A stretch of 64,000 bases of DNA from Thermoguttaceae bacterium (GCA_029975295.1 JARKPK010000127.1:20711-84710), one strand, 5' to 3'. Positions 45,588-56,091 are shown, counted from the first letter of the stretch. The notes: generated by a model not told the origin, from the letters alone. Made by a program: numbers and translations.

Positions 45588-46628
45588 CTAACGCGGCTTT
45601 CGCTTGGTGATGACAACGGCCTTCTTCCGCTTCTCGCCGGCGCCCGGTTTGCCCGCCGCTTTCGCCTTCTTGCCGCCTGCCGACCGCGGCTTGTCCACCG
45701 CAGGCTTGTCCACCGCAGGCTTGTCCGCCGCAGGCTTGTCCGCCTTGCTTCTCGGCCTGGCCGGCGGCTCCGCCTTGGGCGGTTGGGCCGGTCTTCCGGT
45801 CTTCGCCGCGGGACGCTCGGCCCTCTCGGCTGCCGCTTTCGGCTCCGTCTTGGCCGGCTTCCCCTCGGTTGGCGCCCCTTTCCGCGGCTTTTCTGCCGCT
45901 TGCTTGCCCGCGGCCGCCTGCGGTGCCGTTTCGACGGGCGGCTTCGGCGCCCGCCTCTTCGGCAACCGCTCTGCCGCCGCCGGATTGATCTCGACAAGCA
46001 TGTCGCGCACCCGCGGCGCGAACGGATTGGCGGCGAAGTCTGCGCCCAACTGGTGCAGCAACGACGCAAACTCAACGCCCTTGCTTTTCGGGATCGCTCG
46101 TTCCAAGCCCGGCACGGAATGCTCGGCGGCATCCTTCTCCGACGCCAAGTCGATGATCTGCATCACCCGCATCGTCGAGCCGTCCAGCCCAATCGAATGC
46201 CCGCCCAGGGCCGCCTGCGTGACGTACGCCACCACAAACGGCGTGGCGCCCAAATCGCGCAACCATTTCTGCGTTTCGCCCAGGTTCTTCTTGCGGCGAT
46301 CTTCCAAATCGAAGCAATACGTCTTCTCGAAAATCGCCTGCAACACTCGTTTAATGCGATGAGCGGCGCCCCGCGCGTCGGGCAGCATGGCCATCACTTC
46401 GCACAACTCCGAAACCGAAGTGACGCGAACTTCATTCCAATCGAAGAACGTATGCACCAAAGCGGCCAGGGCCGTTTCCGCCGCTTCATAAGCGGCGTCT
46501 TCCAGCAAGCAGGCGAAGAGCAGATGTTCCAGCACGCTTCGCTGCTGGTCGATCGCCACCGGCTTGTAGTGCTTTCGCAGAACCTTGTGCAACTTCTCGA
46601 TTTGAGCGCTTCGACTTGCCTGTGCCAT
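45588..46628 (-). CDS. Endonuclease III-like HhH-GPD protein lacking key residues, with basic repeat tail
   Basis: A 346-residue protein. Residues 1-210 follow the endonuclease III/HhH-GPD helical fold: EHLLFACLLEDAAYEAAETAL, IFEKTYCFDL, a helix-hairpin-helix region LRDLGATPFVVAYV and GLDGSTMRVMQII. In EndoIII the hairpin holds the catalytic lysine (GxGxKTA) and the next strand the aspartate (VDTH). Here the lysine position is Pro/Phe, while an aspartate is retained in GLDGS. The C-terminal 4Fe-4S cysteines are absent. Residues 215-346 are instead a Lys/Ala/Pro-rich tail with DKPAV repeats. This suggests DNA binding through the tail and altered or absent glycosylase/lyase activity. It lies between rbfA and yebC. 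Confidence 0.7.
   Translation of the reverse strand: MAQASRSAQIEKLHKVLRKHYKPVAIDQQRSVLEHLLFACLLEDAAYEAAETALAALVHTFFDWNEVRVTSVSELCEVMAMLPDARGAAHRIKRVLQAIFEKTYCFDLEDRRKKNLGETQKWLRDLGATPFVVAYVTQAALGGHSIGLDGSTMRVMQIIDLASEKDAAEHSVPGLERAIPKSKGVEFASLLHQLGADFAANPFAPRVRDMLVEINPAAAERLPKRRAPKPPVETAPQAAAGKQAAEKPRKGAPTEGKPAKTEPKAAAERAERPAAKTGRPAQPPKAEPPARPRSKADKPAADKPAVDKPAVDKPRSAGGKKAKAAGKPGAGEKRKKAVVITKRKPR
45688..45747. repeat. In-frame 15-base tandem repeat inside the EndoIII-like gene
   Basis: Four direct copies of GGCTTGTCCACCGCA (with small changes) encode DKPAV/DKPAA on the minus strand. The period is five codons, so copy-number change would keep the frame. Confidence 0.8.
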
Positions 46629-46719
46629 GGTTGTGCGAGTCCCTCGATTGTCCTTTCCGATTGCCCGCCGCTGCCGCCGTCACTGATCGCGCGGCTGGCT
46701 CGGCCGAGAAAGCGAAATG

Positions 46720-47160
46720 TCAGCCGCGATCCTCATCGTCGGGCGCGGTCGGGTCGCTCGCCGCAGCAGAGTCCGAGTCGTCGGCCACGAGGCCCGGCGG
46801 CTCGGAGGCGGCCTCGCCCGGCGGCAAAACCTCGCGAAGGATGCGAGCCACCTCGATCGAACGCTTCACCCCCAGATCGAGAATGAAGCTCAGCCGCGGA
46901 GTGTACCTAAGCTCCAATCGCTTGGCCACTTTCGCCTGCAAGAACCCGGCCGCGCTGGAAAGCCCTTTCATGCTCAGACGCTGCTGCGTCTCTTCTCCCA
47001 TGATCGAAACATGCACCTTGGCGTAACGCAGATCGTCGGAGACTTCCACGTAAGTGACCGTTACGCCTTGAATCCGCGGATCTTTCAGCTCGGTGAGTAT
47101 CGCCATGCTGACGACCTCGCGAACGGCCTCGGCACATTTCAACGCGCGACGATTCGACAT
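46720..47160 (-). CDS. rbfA: Ribosome-binding factor A
   Basis: A 146-residue RbfA, a KH-fold protein that binds the 30S subunit and helps mature the 5' end of 16S rRNA. Family marks: VSMAILTELKDPRIQGVTVTYVEVSDDLRYAKVHVS, RLELRYTPRLSFILD. The last 35 residues are an acidic Asp/Ser/Pro tail. It follows infB by 192 bases, the usual order of nusA-infB-rbfA. GAGAGAG precedes the ATG. The expected truB and rpsO were not found. Confidence 0.95.
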   Translation of the reverse strand: MSNRRALKCAEAVREVVSMAILTELKDPRIQGVTVTYVEVSDDLRYAKVHVSIMGEETQQRLSMKGLSSAAGFLQAKVAKRLELRYTPRLSFILDLGVKRSIEVARILREVLPPGEAASEPPGLVADDSDSAAASDPTAPDDEDRG

Positions 47161-47352
47161 TTGCTCTCTCTCGTGCCGACCGACGAAACCCCCGACCGAA
47201 TCTCGGCCGCGAATCGCAGTCGAGCGCTATCACAACGTGGAACCGGCGTTTGAAACGCCGCAGACCGCCCAACCGCCGATCAGTCGCACAGCGTAGCCCC
47301 TCGGTTGCTTCGCGCCCCTGGGCGGCCATCTTCACTATTTCCGCGAACCTGC

Positions 47353-50300
47353 TCAAAGCGTCCGAGCGATCTCCTCGATCTTATACGCCTCCAACAGGTC
47401 GCCTTCTTTCACGTCATCGAAGCTGGCCAGCTTGATGCCGCATTCCATCCCCTCGCGGACTTCGCGGACATCGTCCTTCTCGCGCTTGAGCGTGTCGATG
47501 GCGTAGTCGCCCACCACGCGGCTGTCGCGAATGATCCGCATCCGCGCGTCGCGGGTGATCGTGCCGGCCAGAACACGGCAGCCGGCCACCGCCCCCACCC
47601 GACTGATCCGAAAGACCCGCTGAACCAAAGCGCGGCCCAAGTCCTTCTCTTGCTTCTCGGGACGGAGCATCCCTTCCAAAGCGTCTTTAAGGTCTTGCGT
47701 GAGCTGGTAAATAATGTCGTAACGGCGAATCTGCACGCCGCGCTGATCGGCCAACTCGCGGGCGCCTTCGTCGGGCGCCACATTGAAACCGACGATGATG
47801 GCGTCGGAAGCGTCGGCCAAGTGCACGTCCGCTTCGGTAATTCCTCCGACCGCCGCTTGCAGCACTTTGATCTGAACTTCCGGGTGATCCAGTTTGCCCA
47901 GCTCTTTGCGAATCGCCTCGATCGATCCGCGCACATCGGCGCGAATGATGATGTTCAACGTTTGCAGCTTGTCCATCTGGCCAAGGCGGTCAAAGAGGTT
48001 CTCCAACGTCACATGCGCCCGGCCTCCCGACAACTCCGTCGTTCGAGCCTTCGCTTGTTGGGCCTCGGCAACCTGGCGGGCTTGCGCGATGTCTTCGAGC
48101 ACATAGAAGCGATCGCCAGCCCCCGGCGGCTGGTCCAACCCCGTCACCGTCACCGGTGTTGAGGGCCCGGCCGAGGTCAACCGCTTACGGGTTTGCAGCG
48201 TGTCATACAACGCCTTGACGCGCCCGTAGGCCGCCCCGCACACGATGACATCGCCCACCTTCAGCGTGCCTTTTTGAACCAGCAACTTCGCTTCTACGCC
48301 GCGGCCCTCGCTCAGCGAGGTCTCTAGACACACGCCCAACGCGGGCCGATCCGGATTCGCCCGAAGGTCATGCAGCTCGGCCACCGTCAACAATGTCTCC
48401 AGCAGCTCATCGATGCCAACCCCGGTGGCGGCGCTCGTCTTGATCACTTCGACATCGCCGCCCCATTCCGTCGGCAGCAGTTCGGCGGCGGCCAACTGCT
48501 GATAAACACGATCGGGATTGGCCGAGGGAAGATCGATCTTGTTCAACGCAACCACGATCGGCACGCCCGCGGCCCGCGCGTGGCTGATCGCTTCCTCGGT
48601 TTGCGGCATCACGCCGTCGTCGGCCGCCACGACAAGCACTGCAATATCCGTCACGTTGGCGCCGCGCGCCCGCATCTCGGTGAACGCTTCATGGCCGGGC
48701 GTATCGACGAACGCGATGGGCCGGCCCTGCTTTTCGATCTGGTAGGCCCGAATGTGTTGCGTGATGCCGCCCTTTTCGCCCGCGGCCACGTGAAGATTGA
48801 GAATCCGATCCAACAACGATGTCTTGCCGTGGTCCACATGCCCGAGGAAGGTAATCACCGGCGGCCGCGGTTGCAGAGATTCGGGCGGATCCTCCCGCGA
48901 CTCCAACGCGGAGATCACCGCGTCTTCCATTGCGACGGGCCGGCGCAATTCCACATCGAGCCCCAGTTCCGCGGCCAACAATTCGGCCAAATCGGGTTCG
49001 AGGTTGGCGGCCACGTTGGTCATTTGCCCCAGTTGCAGCAACTTCGTCAGGGCCGCCTTGACAGGGATGCCGCAGGCCTCGCAAAACGAACGCACCGTGC
49101 ATGGCAATTCCACGACCAACTTCCCCTTGCGCGGCGCTGCCGTGCTTGCTCCGCCGGTTCGCCGAATGAACTTCGGCCGATGAACCGTCGGGGCTTCTTC
49201 TTCTTCATCCGGCGAAACGACCCGTTTGGCGGCCGCCGTCTTCTTCCGCTTCAATTGCCGCTGTTCGCGACCGCCGAGGGTGACGCCGCTTTCCTCTTCT
49301 TCACCCTCGCCGTCTTTTTGTTTCTTCACCCGATCGCGTGCGGCCTGCAACAGCCCTTCGAGCGTGGCCGCATCGATGTTCAGCGGACGCCCCTTCGTCG
49401 GCTCCTCGCCGCGTTCCGACTTCGAATCGGCCGCCCGCTTCTCCTCGCGCTTGCGAAGCTGCTCGGAAAGCGGCTTGCTGCCTCCGCGGCCCGCGCGAAT
49501 CGCATCGAGCGGAAGCTTGATGTCCGGTTTCTGCGGAGCAGGCTCGCTCGCCGCCGGCTTGCGCGGCGGTTTGGCTGCGGTGGGAACGGCCGCCAAGCGA
49601 ATGGCCGGGCCGCTCTTCTCTTTCTGTTTTTCGCGATCGGCCTTGCGTTGCGCCCGTTCGCGAGCGGAAAGCTCTCGGATCGGTCGATCGAATTGGCTCA
49701 CCTTCGGGCGTTCAAATGTCGGCATCGGCGACGAAGCAGGTTCTCGCGGCGTCCCCTTCACTTCCGGCTTGGCCAAGTCCGCAGCGCCGCCCGTCGAATC
49801 CGCATCGCTTGGGCCGGTCCCTACCGTCGCCTCACTCAACGGGGCAGCCGGCTCCTCCGCCGTCGGTGTTCCCGCCGAAACGGCGGAAGCGCCGCCCGAC
49901 GGCGTCTCGGTGGGCACCAATGGCGGAAGTTCGGGCCCAACAGAAACGGAAACGGATTCGGCCGTCGCGCCCGACACAGGCGGCTCGACAATAGGCGTTT
50001 CCAACGCCGGGGCTGGAGCAGCAATAGAAGGTTGGGTGGGAGTGGCGGCGGGGGGAGTTTCGACCTTACGCGATCGCAGCAGCGGCGGACGCTCGGAGGG
50101 ACGCCCGGCAAGTACGGGAGGTTTGCCTATTGTGCCGGCCGGCGGGATGTAGTCTTCGCGACGAATCGCCGGCGCCGGGCCGCTCTCGGCCGGACGGGCT
50201 GGGCCGCGGGTCTTCTGACCCTCGAGGAACTTGATGATCGCCGCTTCCTCTTCGTCCGACAAAATGGACAGCGCCGAACTCTTGCCCTTGATGCCTGCGC

Positions 50301-50373
50301 GCTCGCAGACCAGGACCAAGTCCTTGCTGTCCATCTTCAATTGTTTTGCCAGGGCGTAGATACGATTCGCCAC
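47353..50373 (-). CDS. infB: Translation initiation factor IF-2
   Basis: A 1006-residue IF-2 that brings initiator tRNA to the 30S subunit and hydrolyses GTP on subunit joining. Start: GTG with AAAGGGAG seven bases upstream. The N-terminal IF2_N helix (residues 1-50, [15 protein letters not shown]) is followed by a long Pro/Ala and Lys/Glu-rich spacer (50-410), then the second IF2_N-like segment, the G domain near 505-680 ([24 protein letters not shown]), domain II and III (DLRAN...), and domain IV. The size is at the upper end of the family because of the spacer. It follows nusA by 98 bases in the same direction. Confidence 0.98.
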   Translation of the reverse strand: MANRIYALAKQLKMDSKDLVLVCERAGIKGKSSALSILSDEEEAAIIKFLEGQKTRGPARPAESGPAPAIRREDYIPPAGTIGKPPVLAGRPSERPPLLRSRKVETPPAATPTQPSIAAPAPALETPIVEPPVSGATAESVSVSVGPELPPLVPTETPSGGASAVSAGTPTAEEPAAPLSEATVGTGPSDADSTGGAADLAKPEVKGTPREPASSPMPTFERPKVSQFDRPIRELSARERAQRKADREKQKEKSGPAIRLAAVPTAAKPPRKPAASEPAPQKPDIKLPLDAIRAGRGGSKPLSEQLRKREEKRAADSKSERGEEPTKGRPLNIDAATLEGLLQAARDRVKKQKDGEGEEEESGVTLGGREQRQLKRKKTAAAKRVVSPDEEEEAPTVHRPKFIRRTGGASTAAPRKGKLVVELPCTVRSFCEACGIPVKAALTKLLQLGQMTNVAANLEPDLAELLAAELGLDVELRRPVAMEDAVISALESREDPPESLQPRPPVITFLGHVDHGKTSLLDRILNLHVAAGEKGGITQHIRAYQIEKQGRPIAFVDTPGHEAFTEMRARGANVTDIAVLVVAADDGVMPQTEEAISHARAAGVPIVVALNKIDLPSANPDRVYQQLAAAELLPTEWGGDVEVIKTSAATGVGIDELLETLLTVAELHDLRANPDRPALGVCLETSLSEGRGVEAKLLVQKGTLKVGDVIVCGAAYGRVKALYDTLQTRKRLTSAGPSTPVTVTGLDQPPGAGDRFYVLEDIAQARQVAEAQQAKARTTELSGGRAHVTLENLFDRLGQMDKLQTLNIIIRADVRGSIEAIRKELGKLDHPEVQIKVLQAAVGGITEADVHLADASDAIIVGFNVAPDEGARELADQRGVQIRRYDIIYQLTQDLKDALEGMLRPEKQEKDLGRALVQRVFRISRVGAVAGCRVLAGTITRDARMRIIRDSRVVGDYAIDTLKREKDDVREVREGMECGIKLASFDDVKEGDLLEAYKIEEIARTL

Positions 50374-50471
50374 GTGGGCACTCCCTTTGGGACGGAAATC
50401 GGCGGGCCCGGCCCGCTCTGTCGCGATGCGTCAAACCATGTCCAACCTCCCTACGTTGCGCCGACACGGTA

Positions 50472-51800
50472 CTACGCCTCGGCGCTGTTGGGTGAATCCG
50501 TTGCAGCGCCGGCGGTCGAGCCGTCGGCAGGTTCCCCCGCCTCGTCGCCCGCCTCCGACGCCGGGGCGGCATCGCTTTCCGCCCCTTGCTGATTGGCGGC
50601 CTCCTGCCGCTCAAGCTCGCGTTGCTGGCGGCGTTGCATCGCCGCCTGTTTTTCTGCTTCTTCCGCTTTGGCCTCGGCCTGCTCCACGATCGACTGAACC
50701 TGCTCCTCCGACAAGCCGCCCATCTCCATCAACACGTCAGGCTCGATGGTCGAAAGCTCGTCATACGTCAGGAAGCCTTCGCCCACCAGCCGCTCGGCCA
50801 GTTCGGGCTCAACCCCTTCAATCGATGCGAAGCCCTGCACGGCGCGATCGATTTCCTCGTCGAGCTCGTCGCGCGTCATGATCTCGATATCCCAACCAGC
50901 CAGCTTGCTGGCCAAACGCACGTTCTGGCCGCGCCGTCCGATCGCCAGCGATAACTGATCTTCCTTCACCAACACGATCGCCTTGCCCAACATGCGGCAA
51001 AGGATTGTTTCCTCGCATTCCGCCGGCTGCAAGGCGTTGGGAATGAACACGTTCATGTCATCATTCCACCGAACGATGTCGATTCGTTCGCCGGCCAGCT
51101 CGTCGGTGATGTTCTTTATGCGATTGCCGCGCACGCCCACGCACGCGCCGACGCAATCGACCCGCGGATCAACGCTGCTGACGGCCACCTTGGTGCGGTA
51201 ACCGGGCTCGCGCGAAATCGCCCGAATCTCAATCACCCCCTCGGCAACCTCGGGAATCTCCTGTTCGAACAGCCGTTGTACCAAATGGGTCGTCGCCCGG
51301 CTGAGAATCACCTTGATGCGGCTGCCCGACTTGCGGACCTCGTAAACGGTCGCGCGAATCCGCTCGTTAACATGGTGCGATTCGCCCGGAATCTGCTCGC
51401 CGCGAGGCAAGATGGCCTCGACATTGCCCAACGACACGGTTGCAGTGCCGCCGTCGTAACGCTGGATGACTCCGTTGACCAACTGGCCGCGAAGCTGTTC
51501 ATATTCCTCAAAGAGGGTGTCGCGCTCCGCCTCCCGAATCTTCTGGATCATCACCTGCTTGGCTGTCTGAGCGCCAATGCGCTCGTTGATCTCGCTGGGG
51601 CTCAACGGGACGCCGTTGCACATGCCCGTGATGACGCCCGACTTTCGGTCGATCGTAACTACGATTTCGGCTTCGTCACCGTAGTGTTTTTTGGCGGCCG
51701 ACAAGATCCCCGCCTCGATGCTTTCGAAGAGGATCTCCTTGTCGATATTCTTGTCTCGGTGGATTGTGTCCACAATCCGTAGCACTTCGCTGGCGTCCAT
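50472..51800 (-). CDS. nusA: Transcription termination/antitermination factor NusA
   Basis: A 442-residue NusA from the ATG of [11 protein letters not shown], the usual family start; the frame also extends to 51893 but lacks support there. The N-terminal RNA-polymerase-binding domain (1-125), S1 domain ([18 protein letters not shown], near 130-200) and KH domains ([22 protein letters not shown] and [16 protein letters not shown]) are visible. A helical C-terminal repeat ([21 protein letters not shown]) and a Gln/Ala/Glu-rich tail end the protein. It controls pausing, termination and antitermination. It is the first gene of the nusA-infB-rbfA unit, with a promoter about 140 bases upstream. Confidence 0.97.
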   Translation of the reverse strand: MDASEVLRIVDTIHRDKNIDKEILFESIEAGILSAAKKHYGDEAEIVVTIDRKSGVITGMCNGVPLSPSEINERIGAQTAKQVMIQKIREAERDTLFEEYEQLRGQLVNGVIQRYDGGTATVSLGNVEAILPRGEQIPGESHHVNERIRATVYEVRKSGSRIKVILSRATTHLVQRLFEQEIPEVAEGVIEIRAISREPGYRTKVAVSSVDPRVDCVGACVGVRGNRIKNITDELAGERIDIVRWNDDMNVFIPNALQPAECEETILCRMLGKAIVLVKEDQLSLAIGRRGQNVRLASKLAGWDIEIMTRDELDEEIDRAVQGFASIEGVEPELAERLVGEGFLTYDELSTIEPDVLMEMGGLSEEQVQSIVEQAEAKAEEAEKQAAMQRRQQRELERQEAANQQGAESDAAPASEAGDEAGEPADGSTAGAATDSPNSAEA

Positions 51801-51945
51801 CGAACTAACTGCCAATCGATTCCAGGATTCGGTGACGGTCATCCGCCAAAAAACAATACCGCCCGCCTGCTCGGACGAATCGCCTTCGCCCAAGACGCTT
51901 CAAAACGTTCTACCGTCATACTTTAGAAGCGACGGTAATCCCGTA

Positions 51946-51974
51946 AACATACACGCCGGCACCCCGACTGTCAA
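51946..51974 (-). promoter_or_regulatory. Sigma70-type promoter of the nusA-infB-rbfA unit
   Basis: On the minus strand: TTGACA (51974-51969), a 17-base spacer, and TATGTT (51951-51946). The -35 is perfect and the -10 matches four of six bases. Transcription would start near 51940, leaving a leader of about 140 bases before the nusA ATG. Confidence 0.6.
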
Positions 51975-52605
51975 GGTAGTGCCTCAACCGTTAGCAGGGC
52001 TTTCTCGCTTCGGCCCATCCCGTCGGACCCGACGGCTGCGTCCCGATCGCTCATCCCACCGGCCCAAACGCCGGCCCTTGCCCGCGTCGTTCGCAACGCG
52101 CCGGCAAATCGGCAACGGACCAACCAAGCCCACCCGGACCTGCCCACAGGCGGAAGAACCGGGACGCCCTGCCGTTTGTTTTTCACACCGCTTCCCGCAC
52201 CTCCGCCTTCGTCTTCCACCAGTGCGGCAGCGGCCTGTCGAAGAAGCCCGAACGCGCGGCACAACGGTCTGCTTTCCCGCGGCCATCTCCGCCAGCATCC
52301 CCAAGTTTTGGCTCCTCTCAACAAGCCTTCCGATCGCATTCCCGACAACGACGAGGAGAGGAGAAGTTGCCAAGACTTTTTCCGAAAGAAACTGTGCGCC
52401 AGTGGGAACTTGGCAACGGAGTGCGACGTCAAACAGCCGGTGCAGTGTGCGCGGGGTGCGGGCCAACCGAGAAAACGCGCCGATGCCGATCGGGCGGTCA
52501 CAACCCAGTTCGCTCGGCCGACCCTATCCGCGACGACTGCCAACCGGCCCTAAAGCGTGCTGTCTCCGTTGACGGACACTTCAAGACCCAACCGAGGATC
52601 GAGCC
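51975..52605. other. Intergenic stretch between divergent nusA and the next secreted-protein gene
   Basis: No supported gene was recognised in about 630 bases. rimP, which precedes nusA in many bacteria, is not here. GAGGAT lies before the ATG at 52606. Confidence 0.4.
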
Positions 52606-53625
52606 ATGAACAGTGTTTTCCGATGCCGTCAATTTTGGCCCCAACGCCGCTTGCTCAGCGCAAGCTTTGCCGCCGGGCTGGCCGGTGCGGTTCTTGCGGC
52701 CTGGGTTTCAGCGGCGGCGGCCCAGGATGAACCCGGCACTCCGCAATGGAACGAAGCTGAGGTGGTGTTCATCGGGCAAGTGAACGAGGTGAAGGCAGGG
52801 CCGGTCGGCATGAGCTTTCCGCCCGTTCACACCCATACGCTCCGGATTAAGGTTTCCGAGGTGCTGCGCGGCGACGTGAAAGCCAATGAGCAGGTAACCT
52901 GCTCGCATTCCGCTCGGCAGGAACTCCCGCCCGAGTTTTCGCTGGAAAAGCCCAGCATTGTTGCGGCGATGCGCTCGCGGGGAAGCCTAACCATCCGTCG
53001 AATCGAGGTGGCCGACGCAACCAATACGGCCGAGGCCAAGGCGGGCTGCAATCTGCCGTTGGGTTGGCGCGTTGATCGGGGCCAACCGATCTCGCCCTGG
53101 GCCGAGCTGGGCAAGCGGGCGTGGAACGGCGACGCCGGCGACGCCAAGACGGTCTGCTCTAAGTCGGGCCGCCCCGCGCTGGCCGCCGGGCCCGAAGTGA
53201 TGCTTGAAGTTGAGCACGTGCCGCCGGTGCGCGAGGTTCAATGGAGCAACCCCGACGGCGACGGCGAGTACAAAATCACCGTCACCAACCCGACAAAGAA
53301 GCCGCTTGTCGTGCCCGCCCTGCTGACCGACGGCAAAGACATCCTTTGGGCCAACAGCTTGGTGATCCTCTGCCAGGGCCGGGCTTACCCCTGCCCCGAC
53401 TTCAAACCCGACGCAGGACCACTGAAGCCGGTTACGCTCCAGCCGGGCCAAAGCGTCTCGGGCATCGTCAATGCCTTGAAGCTCGAAGGGCCCGAGTGGC
53501 CGCGGGGTGGCTACCGAATCGTGTTCCAGTTCTGCCTTGGCGAAAAGAGCGTCTCGAAATCGTTCTACTACATGTCGCGGCATCACGATCCGATCCGCAA
53601 CCGCCTGTTTCCCAAAAAGAAGTAG
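52606..53625 (+). CDS. Secreted protein of unknown function with TIMP/OB-like N-terminal region
   Basis: A 339-residue protein with a clear signal peptide (about residues 15-40, ending AAAAQDEP). The mature N-terminus (EVVFIGQVNEVKAG...LRIKVSEVLRGDVKANEQVTC) resembles the OB-like fold seen in TIMP-type and related secreted proteins, which typically report on a modified export path. The C-terminal 130 residues look like an Ig-like beta domain (YKITVTNPTKKPLVVPALL, LQPGQSVSGIVNAL). Seven or more cysteines are present, with CQGRAYPCP suggesting disulfides. It has no clear partner gene, and its function is unknown. Confidence 0.75.
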   Translation: MNSVFRCRQFWPQRRLLSASFAAGLAGAVLAAWVSAAAAQDEPGTPQWNEAEVVFIGQVNEVKAGPVGMSFPPVHTHTLRIKVSEVLRGDVKANEQVTCSHSARQELPPEFSLEKPSIVAAMRSRGSLTIRRIEVADATNTAEAKAGCNLPLGWRVDRGQPISPWAELGKRAWNGDAGDAKTVCSKSGRPALAAGPEVMLEVEHVPPVREVQWSNPDGDGEYKITVTNPTKKPLVVPALLTDGKDILWANSLVILCQGRAYPCPDFKPDAGPLKPVTLQPGQSVSGIVNALKLEGPEWPRGGYRIVFQFCLGEKSVSKSFYYMSRHHDPIRNRLFPKKK

Positions 53626-53700
53626 CTCGGCATAAGCGGCGTTTTCGCCCAACAACGCGAAATGCCGACCTCGCCCGGGCCGGACTGGGCAGCCGTCGCC

Positions 53701-53801
53701 CCGTCAAAGGTTATTCGGTTTTGCGGTCGCCCGGCCCTAATGATGCAGAATTAGGGCGGGGCCGGTGCCGGGCAACCGTCAAAAATTGTTCGGTTTTTTG
53801 G
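53701..53801. repeat. Pair of 26-base direct repeats flanking a hairpin
   Basis: Copies at 53701-53726 and 53776-53801 match at 21 of 26 positions (both contain CCGTCAAA and TTCGGTTTT) and start 75 bases apart. Between them CCCTAAT (53735-53741) and ATTAGGG (53750-53756) form a perfect 7-bp hairpin. Whether this is a dispersed element of the genome cannot be told from one locus. Confidence 0.6.
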
Positions 53802-54092
53802 CCCCCTGCCGCCGTGGTCGCGCCGCATCCGATCAAAAGCGGAACTGCCGCCCCGGCGTGTTCGGGCTGGCGATCGCTCGGTCCACCCGCCGACGGATTG
53901 CCCGATGACCTTCCCGCGTGAAGAAGGGCAACTTGCGCACTCCCGCGAGTGCTGTCGAAAAGCGTGTTGAGATGGCCCCACCGGGCGGCGTTGACTACCG
54001 CGCGATTGCCCGGCGCCAAATCGACACTTGGGGCCGGCGGCTTCGCGCCCGAGCCCCGAGCCGACGAGCCCCTTTTTCGGGCTGCAAGGCTA

Positions 54093-54121
54093 TTGTTGGT
54101 ATTTAGCGCGGGGGTTATATT
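54093..54121 (+). promoter_or_regulatory. Sigma70-type promoter of rpsA
   Basis: TTGTTG (54093-54098), a 17-base spacer, and TATATT (54116-54121). The -10 matches five of six consensus bases. It would give a leader of about 160 bases before the rpsA ATG, in an otherwise gene-free region from 53626 to 54288. Confidence 0.6.
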
Positions 54122-54288
54122 ATTGGGTTCTTCAGCTTGGCCGAGGCGTGCCTTCTCGGCGTGAGAGGCGGGCCGAGCCGATAAGGATCGACAGGCTTCC
54201 AAGACGTTGTCCGATCAGTGTTTCCGCACATTGGGGCGGGGGTTGTGTCGGCGCGGTTGGCAAGCCGGTGGCGTGCGAACTGGATTCT

Positions 54289-56091
54289 ATGGTCAATCGT
54301 AATCTTCTGCGCGGCTTAGACCCCTCCGACGACGAATGGCAACGCGAGCTCGAGGCCGCCCTGGGCGGCGTTCCAGCCGATCAGCTCGACTGGAGCACCC
54401 AGGAAATCAACGTCAACCAGATCGTCGAAGGCCGCGTATTGCGGGTCGAAGGCGATGTGGTGTTGGTTGACGTGGGCTATAAGAGCGAAGGCATCGTCTT
54501 CCGCAACGAATGGGATGAAGGCGAGCGGTTGCCCGAGCCGGGCGAGACGATCAAGGTGCTGATTGAAGACGTGGAGGACATCCACGGTTTGGTGGACGAT
54601 TCGCGCGGAATGATCACCCTGAGCCGCCGGAAGGCCGAAAAGGTCGAGGCTTGGCAAAAGGTGATGCAAACCGTCAAAGAAGGCGACGTCGTCACCGGCA
54701 TGGCCACGCGAAAGATCAAGGGCGGCCTGCTTGTCGATATCGGCGTGAACGTCTTTCTGCCGGCCAGTCAGGTCGATATTCGCCGCCCCAGCGACATTGG
54801 CGACTACATCGGCCGCACCTTGCAGTGCATCGTGCTGAAGATCGACGAAGCCCGGCGCAACATCGTCGTCAGCCGCCGGGCGCTGATCGAACAAGAGCGT
54901 GCCGAGAAGAAGGCGCAACTGTTGGCCGAACTGGCCGTCGGGCAGCGGCGCAAGGGCATCGTCAAAAACATCGCCGACTTCGGCGCATTCGTCGACCTGG
55001 GCGGCATCGACGGCTTGCTGCACATCACCGACATGAGCTGGGGCCGAATCAACCATCCCTCGGAGATGGTTTCCATCGATCAAGAGATCGAGGTGCAGGT
55101 GCTGCATATCGATCACGAGCGCGAGAAGATCGCCCTGGGCCTCAAGCAGCGCATGCCCAGTCCCTGGGAGCACGTGGCCGAGAAGTACCCGGTGGGCGGA
55201 ATCGTCAAGGGCACGGTGGTCAACGTGATGAATTACGGCGCCTTCGTGAAGCTGGAAGAGGGCGTCGAAGGCTTGGTTCACATCAGCGAAATGTCGTGGA
55301 CCAAGCGAATCAACCATCCCACGGAGTTGGTCAACATCGGCGACGAGATCGACGTGGTTGTCCTAAAGATCGACAAAGACAAGCACGAGATCTCGCTGGG
55401 CATGAAGCAGGCCCAGGCCAATCCCTGGGACCGCGTGGCGGAGAAGTACCCCGTCGGCAGCACGGTCACGGGCACGGTCCGCAACCTGACCAACTACGGC
55501 GCGTTCATCGAGATCGAAGAGGGGATCGACGGGCTGCTGCACGTCAGCGACATGTCGTGGACGCGGAAGATCAGCCACCCCAACGAGATGGTCGAAAAAG
55601 GCCAAGAAATCCAGTGCCGCGTGATCGCCGTCGATCAAGATCGCCGGCGCATCGCCCTCGGCCTGAAACAGATGGCCGGCGATCCATGGGCCACCGACAT
55701 CCCCATGAAATATCAACCGGGGCAGATCGTCAAAGGCCCGGTCACCAAAATCACCAACTTCGGCGTCTTCGTCGGATTGGAAGACGGGCTGGAAGGTTTG
55801 CTCCATATCTCCGAGCTGGCCGACCACAAAGTGGACAATCCGGAAGAAGTCGTCAAAGTCGGCGAAGTGATCGAAGTGAAGGTTCTTCGCGTCGATGCGG
55901 ACGAACGGAAGATCGGCCTCTCCCGCAAGCGGGTGGAATGGGCCGAGGAAGCCGTGGCCGAACAACAGCGAGAAACGCCCGCGCCCTCCCAGCATCAGGA
56001 GCTTAAGGGCGGCGTGGGCGGCCAGAGCGGGCCGTTGATCAAGAACTTCCCCGGCGTCACCGATTCGTCTTCGGAGAAGTCGGACGATTAG
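54289..56091 (+). CDS. rpsA: 30S ribosomal protein S1
   Basis: A 600-residue S1. The ATG at 54289 (MVNRNLLRGLDPS) is chosen over a frame extending to 54028 that would run through the promoter. Six S1 RNA-binding domains are visible: VEGRVLRVEGDVVLVDVG, GDVVTGMATRKIKGGLLVDIG, RKGIVKNIADFGAFVDLGG, VKGTVVNVMNYGAFVKLE, VTGTVRNLTNYGAFIEIE and VKGPVTKITNFGVFVGLE. It unfolds mRNA at the ribosome and helps initiation on weak sites. The start itself has almost no Shine-Dalgarno sequence (only GGA), as in E. coli rpsA, where S1 represses its own translation. It is followed by a strong terminator. Confidence 0.97.
   Translation: MVNRNLLRGLDPSDDEWQRELEAALGGVPADQLDWSTQEINVNQIVEGRVLRVEGDVVLVDVGYKSEGIVFRNEWDEGERLPEPGETIKVLIEDVEDIHGLVDDSRGMITLSRRKAEKVEAWQKVMQTVKEGDVVTGMATRKIKGGLLVDIGVNVFLPASQVDIRRPSDIGDYIGRTLQCIVLKIDEARRNIVVSRRALIEQERAEKKAQLLAELAVGQRRKGIVKNIADFGAFVDLGGIDGLLHITDMSWGRINHPSEMVSIDQEIEVQVLHIDHEREKIALGLKQRMPSPWEHVAEKYPVGGIVKGTVVNVMNYGAFVKLEEGVEGLVHISEMSWTKRINHPTELVNIGDEIDVVVLKIDKDKHEISLGMKQAQANPWDRVAEKYPVGSTVTGTVRNLTNYGAFIEIEEGIDGLLHVSDMSWTRKISHPNEMVEKGQEIQCRVIAVDQDRRRIALGLKQMAGDPWATDIPMKYQPGQIVKGPVTKITNFGVFVGLEDGLEGLLHISELADHKVDNPEEVVKVGEVIEVKVLRVDADERKIGLSRKRVEWAEEAVAEQQRETPAPSQHQELKGGVGGQSGPLIKNFPGVTDSSSEKSDD

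Noticed and set aside
48370..50592. Long plus-strand open frame (740 codons) opposite infB
   Set aside because: It mirrors the infB gene on the other strand, is Arg/His-rich without domains, and infB is unmistakable. It is an open frame caused by codon bias.
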